Source: Neolentinus lepideus HHB14362 ss-1
Taxonomy: Eukaryota > Basidiomycota > Agaricomycetes > Gloeophyllales > Gloeophyllaceae
NCBI GenBank assembly: GCA_001632425.1
Contig: KV425702.1
Location: 1 to 32,161 of the forward strand
Direction: 5' to 3'
DNA: 32,161 nucleotides
Positions 22,629 through 32,161 of this stretch are shown here, in pieces. Position numbers and translations under genes: made by a program. Within the stretch, counting starts at the first letter, position 1, and each line of letters starts with the position of its first letter. Under the pieces are notes generated by a model. The model was not told the DNA's origin. It was given only the letters and a program-made list of their open reading frames with translations, and did no database searches.

Positions 22629-23934
22629 ATGAGTCAAGACGAGGACTCTTGTAAGTCTTCCGAGGTACGTCAGCTGCAGCTCGCCTTGTCTTGATTGCAT
22701 TCAAACGATTTTCGGTCTTCACCCTTCATCATCTCTTCCCTGACGGGGTTTATTATCAACAACTTCGGACGTCGCTCATGTATCTGCCACCCATTGGCTA
22801 AATCACAAACCATATTGTTTCTTGTAATTCTCGCCGTTGCAGGAGGAATACGTCGATCGTTGTCATGATGTCGGCATCGAGGCAGTGAAGCATGTCCATG
22901 GTCCAATGGACATGGAAAGGTTCATCGGATACTGCTTCCCTAACTGGAGGGCTCCCGGCGTACCCAACGCCGCAATAAACCAGTTCCGAGCTTGTCTCAA
23001 AAACATAAATCCTCGGGTCTCCAAGTCCACGAAACTTGCCAAGATATGCTCCTATATTGTACATGGATCATCATTGTTTCTTTTTGTTTGTCTTCTCACT
23101 CCTTTGTAGGATAAAGCGTTTACCCATCTATGTACGAATGAAAACCTGCCTCTACAGTTTCGCGTCAGCGCAGGTGGGCGCCGGCGCCGGCGGCCACAGT
23201 TCCGTCTGGACGATCCCATTGAACTAGAGTTGGTTATACTTTAGTCGAATGAACAATACGACCACTAGGAACGTTCACTCGCCTTTATTCAAGTCAAGGC
23301 AACTGCGAAGGCTGATCCTCTCTATGAATACGACATAGGAATGAAGTTTGAGATGAACTTCGAACAAGTCAACAACTGGACCCAGATACAGGAGTATGCG
23401 TTCACTGCCTTCCGTTCCGTTCCTCGGTGCTTCCTGCTTGCTATCGGTATATTTGTGGACATGGCTCGTCTTTTTCGTTGGGATAGATCTTCTGTCCTGG
23501 TCTCGCGTTCCTTTCCTTACAAGACCCAGCCCGAACCTCTACTGGAGTTTATCATGGGGTTGGCTCTGTACGCTAACGGTGGCATTGATCCGACTCCGAC
23601 GGCGCCCATCGTCCTTGAAGCTGAGCGAGATTTGGTCGACAAAGCGTACAGGAAAGGACAAGAAGATAATCTACTTCCGCCAGGATCATACCAGAGTGAT
23701 CCACCTGGGCGTTGCTTGATGCAGTCAAGTATACGGATCAGCGTTCCGTCTGCTACGGGAGGAGTTCTTGATACTTACGTCACGCTCGGGCAACCACTGT
23801 TCTGTTCTCAATCCATCTTTGGTCGCGGTACGCGTGTCTGGATTGCTGTGAGAATATGCCGTACGGACGACGGAGATGCACCAACAGTCATGATCAAAGA
23901 TTATTGGAGAGAGAGCCACCGATGGACCGAAGGG
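22629..23934 (+). pseudogene. FunK1 copy C, 5' half, interrupted by a transposon
   Basis: Exons 22629-22664 (MSQDEDS...), 22843-23058 and 23110-23934 keep phase. The 178-base first intron and the 51-base second have GT...AG ends. Family blocks are clear: VGIEAVKHVHGP, then ERSLAFIQVK, RCFLLAIGIFVDMARLFRWDRS, LDTYVTLGQPLFCSQSIFGRGTRVW and YWRES.RWTEG. Two in-frame TAG stops (23242-23244 and 23266-23268) lie in the part that should hold the PD motif, and the conserved IEVK reads IQVK. The coding sequence breaks right after WTEG, where the Plavaka element begins. The upstream 22480-22628 shares the leader module. This copy was probably already inactive when the transposon arrived, unless the stops lie in an unrecognised intron. 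Confidence 0.88.
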
Positions 23935-23952
23935 CCATCAGGAAAACCCTCC
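23935..23952 (+). repeat. Left terminal inverted repeat of the Plavaka element
   Basis: CCATCAGGAAAACCCTCC. It is the reverse complement of 30483-30500 except at one base. It immediately follows the GGG codon of the kinase WTEG motif. Confidence 0.8.
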
Positions 23953-24230
23953 GCTGCAAACTATACCATATTGTATGAAACTGGAGTCAATTAGATATAG
24001 CTTTATGGATTATCTCGTTATTCATAATTGCCATGTTCATACTAGCCCCTGAAAAATTATACACAGTTTTCACCGTCGGGCACGACTTTAGATACAATAA
24101 TTGGTATATTATATCACAATTTTCGATAGGATATCAGCATTATATCGCAATAGCTCGAGCGTACAAAAACAATAGTCGAGTCAAGAGACTAACGGAGAGC
24201 CCCACACGACAGCCACGATAAGAGGTCATA
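23953..24230. other. Left subterminal region of the Plavaka element
   Basis: About 280 AT-rich bases between the left terminal repeat and the stop codon of the partner gene. Non-coding. It would contain the partner gene's 3' end signals and any subterminal transposase binding sites; no clear repeated motif was picked out by eye. Confidence 0.5.
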
Positions 24231-26819
24231 TCATATTACCAAATCATCAAGCACCAAGTAATCAATCCAGTCCTGACAGATCCATGAGTGATATTGCACC
24301 TGGCTCTGCATCTTCCGCAGACAGACCAGGGTTGCTTCTGCCACTGATTGTAATGTCCTGTCAGTAGATCGACACAAGAATGATATAGCATGACATACCA
24401 AGCCTCCCGTAAGAGCCACGACATCATATCGTGATACATGTTGGGCCTTGTCGTGCGTATATGGTTCAAGTTTACTATGTGACTATTATAGACACTAGCA
24501 AATCCGTTACCGCTGAAGTCGAGGGCCAGGACAGTACCGCTAGACCACTCGGAGATCGCAGCATGGATCTGAGGCCTGAAAGGTCAAAGGGATGCAAGAG
24601 TAGAAGGGTATAATCACGCACCGCTGTAGACGCAAGTGCTACCATCGCCGCAGGTAGCTCGGGTTCATCACGATCCTTAAGACTGGAGGAGAATGCCGAT
24701 AAGGAGAGAATGGTCGCGACAAACTTCGCCATCTTGCTTTGAAAGTATGCCTGTCGAACCACAGCAAGGACAGCTGGGTGTCTGTAAGGTTCTTTGGCGT
24801 TTACGGTTCCCGACTGCATGAGAAGTCAGCAGATGCAGACAGGCGAAAACTTGACATACATGGGGATTCACTGAAAAGATGTACCGCTGCTCTTTGAGTA
24901 ACTCCGCGACGTGCTTCCCACATCCCTGTATGAGGCCGTAATGGCCCACCACTTGGCCAAGAGCGGCATCCCGAACTTCGCCGCGAGCCAAGCTGATCCG
25001 AGCATCAGGCTGCCAACAGTCAGTACACTGACCATCCAGAAGAATTTAAGCACACACAATATTTGACAAAGCTTTCACGAACTCCTTCTGCTTCTCATCT
25101 AAGAGCTTGATCAGTATGGGTTTGTAATGATCACCAAGCTTCACTGCAGCATTGACGCAAGCATCGCGTACAAGCTTCGTCCTCATTGTAACATCGGGGT
25201 ACGAATTGACTGTAAGTATCTCGATCAATGATATGTCAATGGCCCTCCGGATCACAGCCTGGATCTCTTCGGTCTGTGTGGTGAGGTTAAGCTTGCCCCG
25301 AGCGTTGTACACAAGTACCGTCATATCATACTGCAGCACATCCGTGTCGTGCTCGGAGTCCTCTCCAGATTTAGACCTGTCATCTACAATCGGGGCCGCT
25401 GCTCGTTTGGGCTTCAAAGGGTGTGTCTGCGAACTCGTGTTACGACGGGTACCCTGAGGCATGATACGTCCCTTCACCGAGGATTCCGAAAGGTTAGTAT
25501 CATGCCACGTAGGAGCCTTAAAACATTCTTAGACACGTAGGCAATGTTCACTGTCAACACACCTCTGCTTCATGAGCGAGTTGTCTCTTGGATTTGGACT
25601 TCGTGTCAGAGGAAGCCAAATCCTCGTCAGTCTTCTGACCCTGATATTGCAGCAGACTACACATACCTTCACAGGACCCCGGCATTGAGGCAGCACGTTC
25701 GAAGCTTCATCTTTTCCATGCTCAGAACGAGTACCCTCCCTTCCATCTATAACCTCATCATCATTGTCAAATAAACGTGCCGCACTGCGTGTCGTGGTTT
25801 TAGGCTTGCTCGAATGGCCGCGAGCCTTCTGGACTACCAGTATCTGCTCATCGTCCGACTGCCTGTCATCCTCAGGGACACTGACGTTGCTGGAGTTGAA
25901 TGATGATGCACTGGCACTGCGGTACTTGCGGCGGTACTTAACTGGGGCATGCAAGACCGGGTCGAACTCAGGCTCAGCAGCGTCATCTTGCCAGACAGGA
26001 TTCTATCAAATTAATATGAGTTAAACACTTTGAAGCATGAAGGAAAAGGTACCTCCGCATCGAGGGCATTAGCCAGGCTGACAGGAGCCAGATTTGTGAG
26101 GTATTCATTGTCCGACTCGAGATCCTGTGCCTCGCGGTCAGCGCGCTCTTCATCATCGGTAGCAGCATCATCGTCCTCAGAAGATTCTGAGTCATGAGCA
26201 TCTCGGTACACCATCGCAGCAGTGGAGACACGTTCTTCCTCCACGTCTGACCCTAATTGTGGAGCAGGGTATTCTTGGGACAGAGTTATTGTGATAAGTC
26301 GAACAGTGCAATGAGGAAAAGACACTCACTGTGTCGCTCCCTTGGCTCCTTTGTGACCTTGTTAGATGCGCCCTGGGTCTCCCGATCTACGGCGGCATGG
26401 AATAGATGACAGTTAGGAGATGTGCCAGAAATAGACCTACCCTTCTTGGTCTTTTTGGCCTCATTTGCTTCTGTGGGCATCGTAGCAGATCCGGCCCTCT
26501 TGCGTCCTTGACCACCAGTGTTCCACACTTGAATTGGCAGCTTTTCAGCTTCTAGTACTTGTACCGCTTCAATATACCCTTACCGGCCTTTGCAACCGCT
26601 TGAACCTTTGCGTCGCGGGGCACTAAACAAATCGAAGCAGTGAGTTAAAGATGAAGTCATCCAGCTGCACACGTCTGACTTGCCTTTAGGTTTCTTGAGC
26701 TCTGCCTTATCCTTCGCCTCCTGGGCAAGTCGGTTTTTGAGCCTAGTCAAAGCAGACTTCTGTGCTGGTGTCAGAGTCTCCGGTGGGTCCTCCTGCTGTG
26801 AGCGTCCCCGTGATGACAT
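24231..26819 (-). CDS. Plavaka partner gene with DUF6532-like C-terminal half
   Basis: A multi-exon gene transcribed away from the transposase. It starts MSSRGRSQQEDPPETL at 26819. Early exons encode a Lys/Arg-rich then acidic low-complexity region (SESSEDDDAATDDEER) and a Ser-rich stretch. The C-terminal half begins near LQYDMTVLVYNARGK (about 25325). It continues through DARISLARGEVRDAALG and AKEPYRHPAVLAVVRQAYF to LPAAMVALASTA followed by HAAISEWSSG. It ends with YHDMMSWLLREAW and a last exon finishing at TGA 24231. The HP...YF and PAAMVALAST...EW..G pattern is that of basidiomycete DUF6532 proteins. Late splice sites are clear, for example intron 24816-24861; the first introns are uncertain, including a possible GC donor at 26683. 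Role unknown; regulation or assistance of transposition is a guess from its position. Confidence 0.75.
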
Positions 26820-27108
26820 AGCAATCAAGAAGCCGCAAAGAGAACTGAATAACTGAGCAGAGTTAAGTAAAAGGAAAGGCAAGGGATGGCGGAGAGCAGG
26901 GCAGTGGTGCTCCGAGTCAGACGTGGCAAAAAATTGAACATCCACTGGAAGCCATCCGACATCCCCCGTTTGCGTAGCACCTGATATGCCTGACTCACTG
27001 ACCTCTTGCTGACGCATCGAGGGATGACACACGGCCGTACCTCGGTAAACAACAAGTGCGCATTTTACCTGACTACTAGCTCATACTTCAGCTCTTTGCT
27101 CTGTTCAA
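26820..27108. promoter_or_regulatory. Shared divergent promoter region of the Plavaka element
   Basis: The 289 bases between the two start codons must carry both promoters of the element. Minus-strand frames cross it but have no domain support. No clear TATA box was seen in either direction. Confidence 0.5.
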
Positions 27109-30100
27109 ATGGTCCAATGCAATGGATGTCTGAAAGACTTCTCGTTAACAGGGTACACTCAACATCTTCAGCATACCATGATACCTGCATGCCGCGCCAT
27201 CTATGAGGAGAACGAGTCCTATATGCCTGGTTTACGAGATCAGCACGCTGTCGACAATGAGGATGACGACTTGCCTCAACCGTTCGAATTCCCTGGGGAT
27301 TTCTTCGGCAACTCGTATGACCCAGCAGACTTCGGCATGATTGATGATGAGCCTGGGATTGCTGCGCAAGCTGAGCAGGAGCCTGAGGGGAGTGACTCGG
27401 AGCAGAGCAATGCAGAGGAGAGTGAATCGGAGGACTTGGACCTGGAACAGCATTGGGAACCGGAGGTCTTGCCAAATGTACCTCCTGACCTTCAGGAAGG
27501 CAGCGCCAATGATGTGGGTGATGAGATAAGAGCATCGATTGCAAGGGAAGAGCGTGCTGAGGCTGAGGAACAGCTGTGTATGACCCCGACCATTGAACAA
27601 TTCCCTTCCCCCACTGCCGGTGTACCTCTGTCCTCAGTCGAAGGCAGTCAGAGGAAGTCCAGTTATCAGCAATATTCTGAAACCATCAATGTGTCACCTA
27701 CCAATCCTTTCGCACCATTCAAATCCAAGATTGACTGGGAAGTAGCGCACTGGGCAAAATTGAGAGAGCCAGGGTCAACCGCTCTTACGGAGTTGCTGAA
27801 ACTCGAAGGTGTTAGTAAATCTTGGAATTACTACCGTCACTTCGGAGCTGACCTAGTCGATGCGGGAATGCAGGTCTGTGACTTGTTAGGGCTCTCGTTT
27901 AAAGATGCGGACACGTTGAACAAACAGATTGATCAACTTCCCGGGAGGCCGGCGTTCAAGCGGGAAGAAGTGGTGATAGGCGGGGAAGCATTTGAAGTTT
28001 ATTACCGAGACGTAATTGAATGCATCCGAGCGCTATATGGCGATCCCGAGTTTGCAAAGGATATGACTTTTGTGCCGGAGAGGCATTATGCAGACCCTGA
28101 CAAGACGATCAGAATGTACTCGGACATGCATACCGGAAGGTGGTGGTGGAATACTCAAGTATGTACCCGGGGTGCACACGATTGGAATCTGAAGCTAAAT
28201 GCACGAATTGCACTCCCAGAAAGCAATAGAAAAAGAGTGTCCCGGAGCCACAATAGTGCCGGTTATCATATCCTCCGACAAGACCCAAATCACGCTCTTT
28301 GGGAACAAATCTGCATATCCGATTTACATGACCATTGGCAATTTGCCGAAGGAAATTCGCCGAAAGCCCTCAAGAGGCGGACATGTTCTCTTAGGCTACC
28401 TTCCCACAACTCGTCTTGATCATATCTCCAACAAAGCTGCCCGGCGCCGGACCCTTGCGAACTTATTCCATTCATGTGTGCGACAGATTCTCCATCCTCT
28501 CAAGAGGGCTGGGGAGTTTGGACTTCCAATGACAAGTGGCGATGGTGTGCAGCGACGTACCCACCCAATCTTTGCCACCTTTGTCGGCGACTATCCAGAG
28601 CAATTGCTCGTTGCGGGGGTGAAAACGGGGCAATGTCCCAAGTGCCCTGTTGCGCATGATGAGCTTGGGGACTACGAACCTGAGAGCTCCCGGGAGTTCC
28701 GAGATATCGAAGCAGTCCTTGATGCACTTGCCAGCATTGCGGACGGCCCTCAGGGATTTGTCAAGGCCTGTACATCCGCCGGTATCAAGCCGATTCAGCA
28801 TCCATTTTGGGAAGATTTACCCTACGTAAACATATTTCAGTCAATCACGCCCGACATCCTACATCAGCTGTATCAAGGTGTAATGAAGCATGTTATCGGA
28901 TGGGTTACGAAAGCCTGCGGGGCCCATGAGATCGACGCGCGCTGCCGTCGCTTCCCTCCAAATCATAGCATACGGATTTTCACGAAAGGAATCAGTAAAC
29001 TTTCAAAAATTACAGGACGAGAGCATTCGCAAATGTGCCAGTTACTGCTGGGCATGGTGGTCGATATACGATTGCCAGATGCCTTGCCGACAGCACGGCT
29101 TGTCAGAGCTGTTCGTGCAATTCTCGACTTCTGCTACTTTGCACAGTATCCGGTACACACGGACGACACCTTGGGGCAGCTCGAAGATGCTCTACGGCGG
29201 TTTCATGCCAACAAAAGCATCTTTGTGGACCTTGGGATTCAAAGTGACTTCAACATCCCAAAGCTACATGCTCTACTGCATTACCTGATCTCCATCAAGT
29301 ACTTCGGTACCACCGACAACTACAACACAGAGTACACCGAGCGCCTACATATCGACTTCACGAAGGACGCCTACCGTGCAACAAACCATAAGGACGAGTA
29401 CCCTCAGATGACAAAGTGGCTTGCCCGCCGTGAAAAGGTCCTGCGACACGAGAAGTACGTGAACTGGCGCCTCGCAGGTTCTCCGGAGCCTGCTTCCTGG
29501 AAATGTGAAACTTCTAGTCCACGCCCGCATCTGCAGATGGCTCGACATCCCACGCTCAAGGCTGTCCCGCTATCTACAGTCCGTGCAGCCTATGGCGCGA
29601 CATACTTTGAAGCTGCTCTAGCAAGGTTCGTTGCACAGTATAACGAGCCTAATATGACACGTGCCCAAGTTGAACGTGCAGCAGAAAACATCTATGTCCC
29701 CTTCCAGACTCTGCCCGTCTATCATAAAATCAAGTTTTGGAACAATGACCCCTTCGACCGTCATATAGGAGTGGAGACATCGGATGCTGTTCACGTAAGG
29801 TCTGTCCGTAAGGACTCCCGCGGGCGTGAAGTCCCTGCTCGTTTTGATACTGTGCTTGTTAATCTGGGGGCAGCAGAAGCGACAGGCATTCGAGGTGAGT
29901 GTTGTATCCTTATCTGCCGGGTAATAGCGGATGAAACTCTTCATATAGCCTATCGAGTAGCGCAAGTCAGAGTTGTTTTCAGTCTCCCGCCGCGAGCAAT
30001 CGCTTCTCTCTTCCGTGTGCCGCCGCCGCAACACCTGGCATACGTCGAATGGTTCTCATCGTTCTCACCACGACCTGATCCTACAAGCGGAATGTACAAG

Positions 30101-30298
30101 ATTACGCGTGCTGTCCGGGATGGGCAGAGACTGGCGAGTATCATTCCAGTTTCTCAGATTTGTCGTAGTGTACATTTACTTCCGAAGTTCGGCCCAATGG
30201 TCCCTCGTCATTGGACCAGTGACAGTGTCCTAGATGATGCACCTGCATTCTTTGTGAATCCATTTCTAGACCGTCATACTTATGTGTTGTTGCTGTAA
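27109..30298 (+). CDS. Plavaka-type transposase (intact)
   Basis: Three exons in phase: 27109-28158, 28220-29894 and 29949-30298, giving 1024 aa. The second intron (54 bases, no stop, divisible by three) can be misread as coding. The N-terminus has a C-x2-C...H...C zinc-finger-like motif (C4, C7, H19 or H22, C28), followed by an acidic linker rich in Glu and Asp. Exon junction 1 restores MHTGRWWWNTQ-KAIEKECPG. The core has SSDKTQIT (D370), YPIYMTIGNLPKEIRRKPS, TPDILHQLYQGVMKH (D562) and NTEYTERLH (E721 or E724), candidates for the DDE catalytic acids of the CMC superfamily. A long C-terminal region follows (YRVAQVRVVFSLP). It would cut and paste the element through its terminal repeats, acting in the nucleus. 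Everything appears intact. Confidence 0.93.
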
Positions 30299-30482
30299 CA
30301 ACTGGATACCTCACTAGGATAATATAGTAGCGGCGGGACAGAAAACTAGACATAATGATAACGGGACAACTGAGGGAACCAAAAACCTGAAAAGTCGAGA
30401 GATAATTAGGCCAGTTAAATCTCCGTTATGTTGGCTAGACCGGTTATCAATAGTTTTGTACTAGTTATAGAAAATTAACAAG
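30299..30482. other. Right subterminal region of the Plavaka element
   Basis: About 180 non-coding bases between the transposase stop and the right terminal repeat, AT-rich towards the end. It should hold the transposase 3' end signal. Confidence 0.5.
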
Positions 30483-30500
30483 GGAGGGTTTCCCTGATGG
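30483..30500 (-). repeat. Right terminal inverted repeat of the Plavaka element
   Basis: GGAGGGTTTCCCTGATGG, the inverted partner of 23935-23952 with one mismatch. The ATG at 30497 spans its edge, so the frame that seems to start there is not a real gene start. Confidence 0.8.
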
Positions 30501-31971
30501 GAGACGTCTATAGAATGATATACCGTGGGCGAACCAAGATTTTCGGGGTGGCTCGCTTCTCTCACGATTACGATGTCGCTGGTAGTCCTAACGAATCTGT
30601 TCATCGGTCTTCTGGTGCCCGCCTCAACAAAGAAATCGCGGAATTCCTTCCGTCCCCGGCCGAGAGTCAGGAGGATAGACAACGATTCAAAGAGTTGGTC
30701 CACCACCGCGTGATCCCTTTGTCGCTTGGGATACCCCTTTGGCGCTTCAAGTCCACCAAGATTCTCTTGGAAGCCATCCGCGATGCCATCGTAGGCCACA
30801 ATAACATGTGCGAACAGGGTGTGTTGCATCGCGACATCAGTACGAGCAACATTATGATCAGTGCTGACGTCGAAGCGGAGGATGGAGCCAAAGGATTCCT
30901 AATTGACCCTGAATATGCTGTAGATTTGAGAGCTTCTGGCGCCGAGGATCTCCTTCGTGATCTCACAGTAAGTCTAAGGCTGTATCATGTATAAGCACCC
31001 GTCTTATTGACTCGCAACATTCAGGGAACATCACAGTATACCGCCATTGCTCTTTTACAGGAAGACGTCCAGCATGCCAAGTGGCATGACCTTGAATCAT
31101 TCTTCTGGGTCGTTGTTGAAGTCGTTCTGAAGCACACTGCCTGTTTCGTTACTATAGACCAGAAGAGATTATGGGGCGCCCAGGCAGGAGCCTTTATATT
31201 CGCAGCTGATCTCTCCCATCGAGAAACCTTCCTCGATCGTCACGTGCTTACTCTTACAATCTCTAACAACGAGCCATTGACTAAATGCATCAAGAACTTC
31301 GCAACTCTCGTCGCTACTCATTACCGAGACGCTCACTTCATTCGGGACATAGCCTTTGCTTATGTCACAATGCGACTCGACGGCAAGGTCATATCTCAGA
31401 ATGAGATGGACCAGATGGTTGAAGTCGAGTCCAACAGGCTTATTTCCGAGTTCTGCTATAAACTCACTCATGCTGCGATTATATCGACCATAGAAGACGC
31501 GCTGAATACCGAAGGGTGGCCGGATGAGGAACACGACGGAGCTGCGCCTTTAATCCCGTTGAAGTCTCCAGAGTTCACAATCACGCTCCGCACGTTGCCA
31601 ACGGTGAAACGGCACGCGGCCAAGGCCAGTCTCAGTGAGTCGAACTCCAAGAAGTCCAAGGCGGGAGATACAGTCAACGAGCCAGAGACGGAGGCAGCTG
31701 CTCCACCAACGGATCAAGTTACGTCTCAGCCAAATATATCTGCTGCCGTGGTCTCCTCGTCATCTCCACAAGCCGCCGGTGCTCATACTTCTGACGCAGA
31801 AGAATCTGGACATGTTCCTCAGAGGTAGACAGTGTCGTGCATGTTGAACAAGCTTTTAATCCAATCGATTTCAGGTTCAAACGGAAGGCGTCATCGGCTG
31901 AAGAAGACGCTGGAGCGGGAGGTAGACCGTTTTGCACCAAGCAGCCCCGACTATCTACCCTGATACCTTAA
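30501..31971 (+). pseudogene. FunK1 copy C, 3' half (kinase domain)
   Basis: This is the continuation of 22629-23934 after the transposon. Coding resumes at GDVYRMIYRG, the block that follows WTEG in copies A and B. Exons run to 30967, then 31025-31824 and 31875-31971, with GT...AG introns of 57 and 50 bases. It carries FGVARF, VHRSSGARLN, HHRVIPLSLGIPLWRF, VLHRDIS...NIMIS and GFLIDPEYA (DPE instead of DFG). GTSQYTAIALL, HDLESFFWV and a Ser/Lys-rich tail ending STLIP complete it. No stop or frameshift is seen in this half. Without the N-terminal half and promoter it is presumably not expressed as a full protein, though transcription from the transposon's edge is conceivable. Confidence 0.9.
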
Positions 31972-32161
31972 ACGATCTCATTGTGAGTTCTACCTTGGTC
32001 GTCTTCGATGTATGTCTAAATGTTGTCTGCTGCTATCTGGTTGGATCGGCTTCATGATATCCTTTCCAGAGAGATGTTCCTTATACGCCTCGTACCAATA
32101 CAATATCTCTTTGATTATAGTCATCCCATCTTCGATATCGTTCACGTCTCTGTCATGCGCT
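31972..32161. other. Downstream of FunK1 copy C, nothing recognised
   Basis: The last 190 bases of the window hold no supported frame. They are probably 3' untranslated and intergenic sequence. Confidence 0.5.

Larger units (their letters stand above)
23935..30500 (+). mobile_element. Plavaka-type (CMC) DNA transposon inserted in FunK1 copy C
   Basis: The element is about 6.57 kb, cutting the kinase gene between WTEG and the expected next residues (DVYRMIY...). It holds an intact transposase (27109-30298, plus) and a divergent partner gene (24231-26819, minus). The ends match as CCATCAGGRAAACCCTCC at 23935-23952 and, inverted, 30483-30500, with one mismatch in 18. If the terminal repeat proper starts at CAGG, the element is 23939-30496 and both flanks carry AT, a possible 2-base target duplication; the outer CCAT/ATGG match would then be coincidental. 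Intact ends and genes point to a recent insertion by an autonomous element. Confidence 0.85.

Noticed and set aside
30497..30994. Separate small kinase gene starting at the ATG at 30497
   Set aside because: The ATG spans the transposon's terminal repeat. The frame is the continuation of the kinase half ending at 23934.

Overview
The window looks like nuclear DNA from an Agaricomycete (mushroom-forming basidiomycete). The genes are broken by many introns of about 50-60 bases with GT...AG ends. The two dominant families, FunK1-type protein kinases and a Plavaka-type (CMC superfamily) DNA transposon, are typical expansions in Agaricomycetes. No tRNA, rRNA or CRISPR array was seen, and nothing bacterial is present.

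Layout. 1-99: last codons of a FunK1 gene that starts before the window. 100-5000: no recognisable gene, only short unconvincing open frames. 5078-6243: decayed, internally deleted FunK1 copy. 6754-8405 (minus): intact four-exon MFS transporter of the ACS (allantoate/nicotinate permease-like) family, the only ordinary metabolic gene here. 9760-11870: AT-rich repeat island with an inverted-repeat element, a tandem repeat of about 272 bases, a dispersed direct repeat and a GC-rich 161-base MITE with a TCA target duplication. 12178-15249 (minus): intact four-exon FunK1 gene (copy A, 972 aa). 16465-17438: repeated promoter-like leader joined to a frameshifted gene remnant that is not FunK1. 18687-21632 (plus): intact four-exon FunK1 gene (copy B, 928 aa). 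22629-31971 (plus): third FunK1 copy (copy C), cut in two by a 6.57-kb Plavaka element at about 23935-30500.

The Plavaka element looks autonomous and recent. It has matching terminal inverted repeats, an intact three-exon transposase (1024 aa) and a divergently transcribed multi-exon partner gene whose C-terminal half resembles DUF6532. The two genes share an intergenic stretch of about 290 bases.

The main themes are birth and death of a FunK1 cluster (two intact copies, one transposon-split, one decayed, one tail) and shared upstream modules. All copies with enough sequence have a DPE in place of DFG in the kinase. The intact N-terminal domains carry a PD...IEVK signature that resembles PD-(D/E)XK nucleases; whether these proteins pair a nuclease-like fold with a kinase is the most testable idea here.
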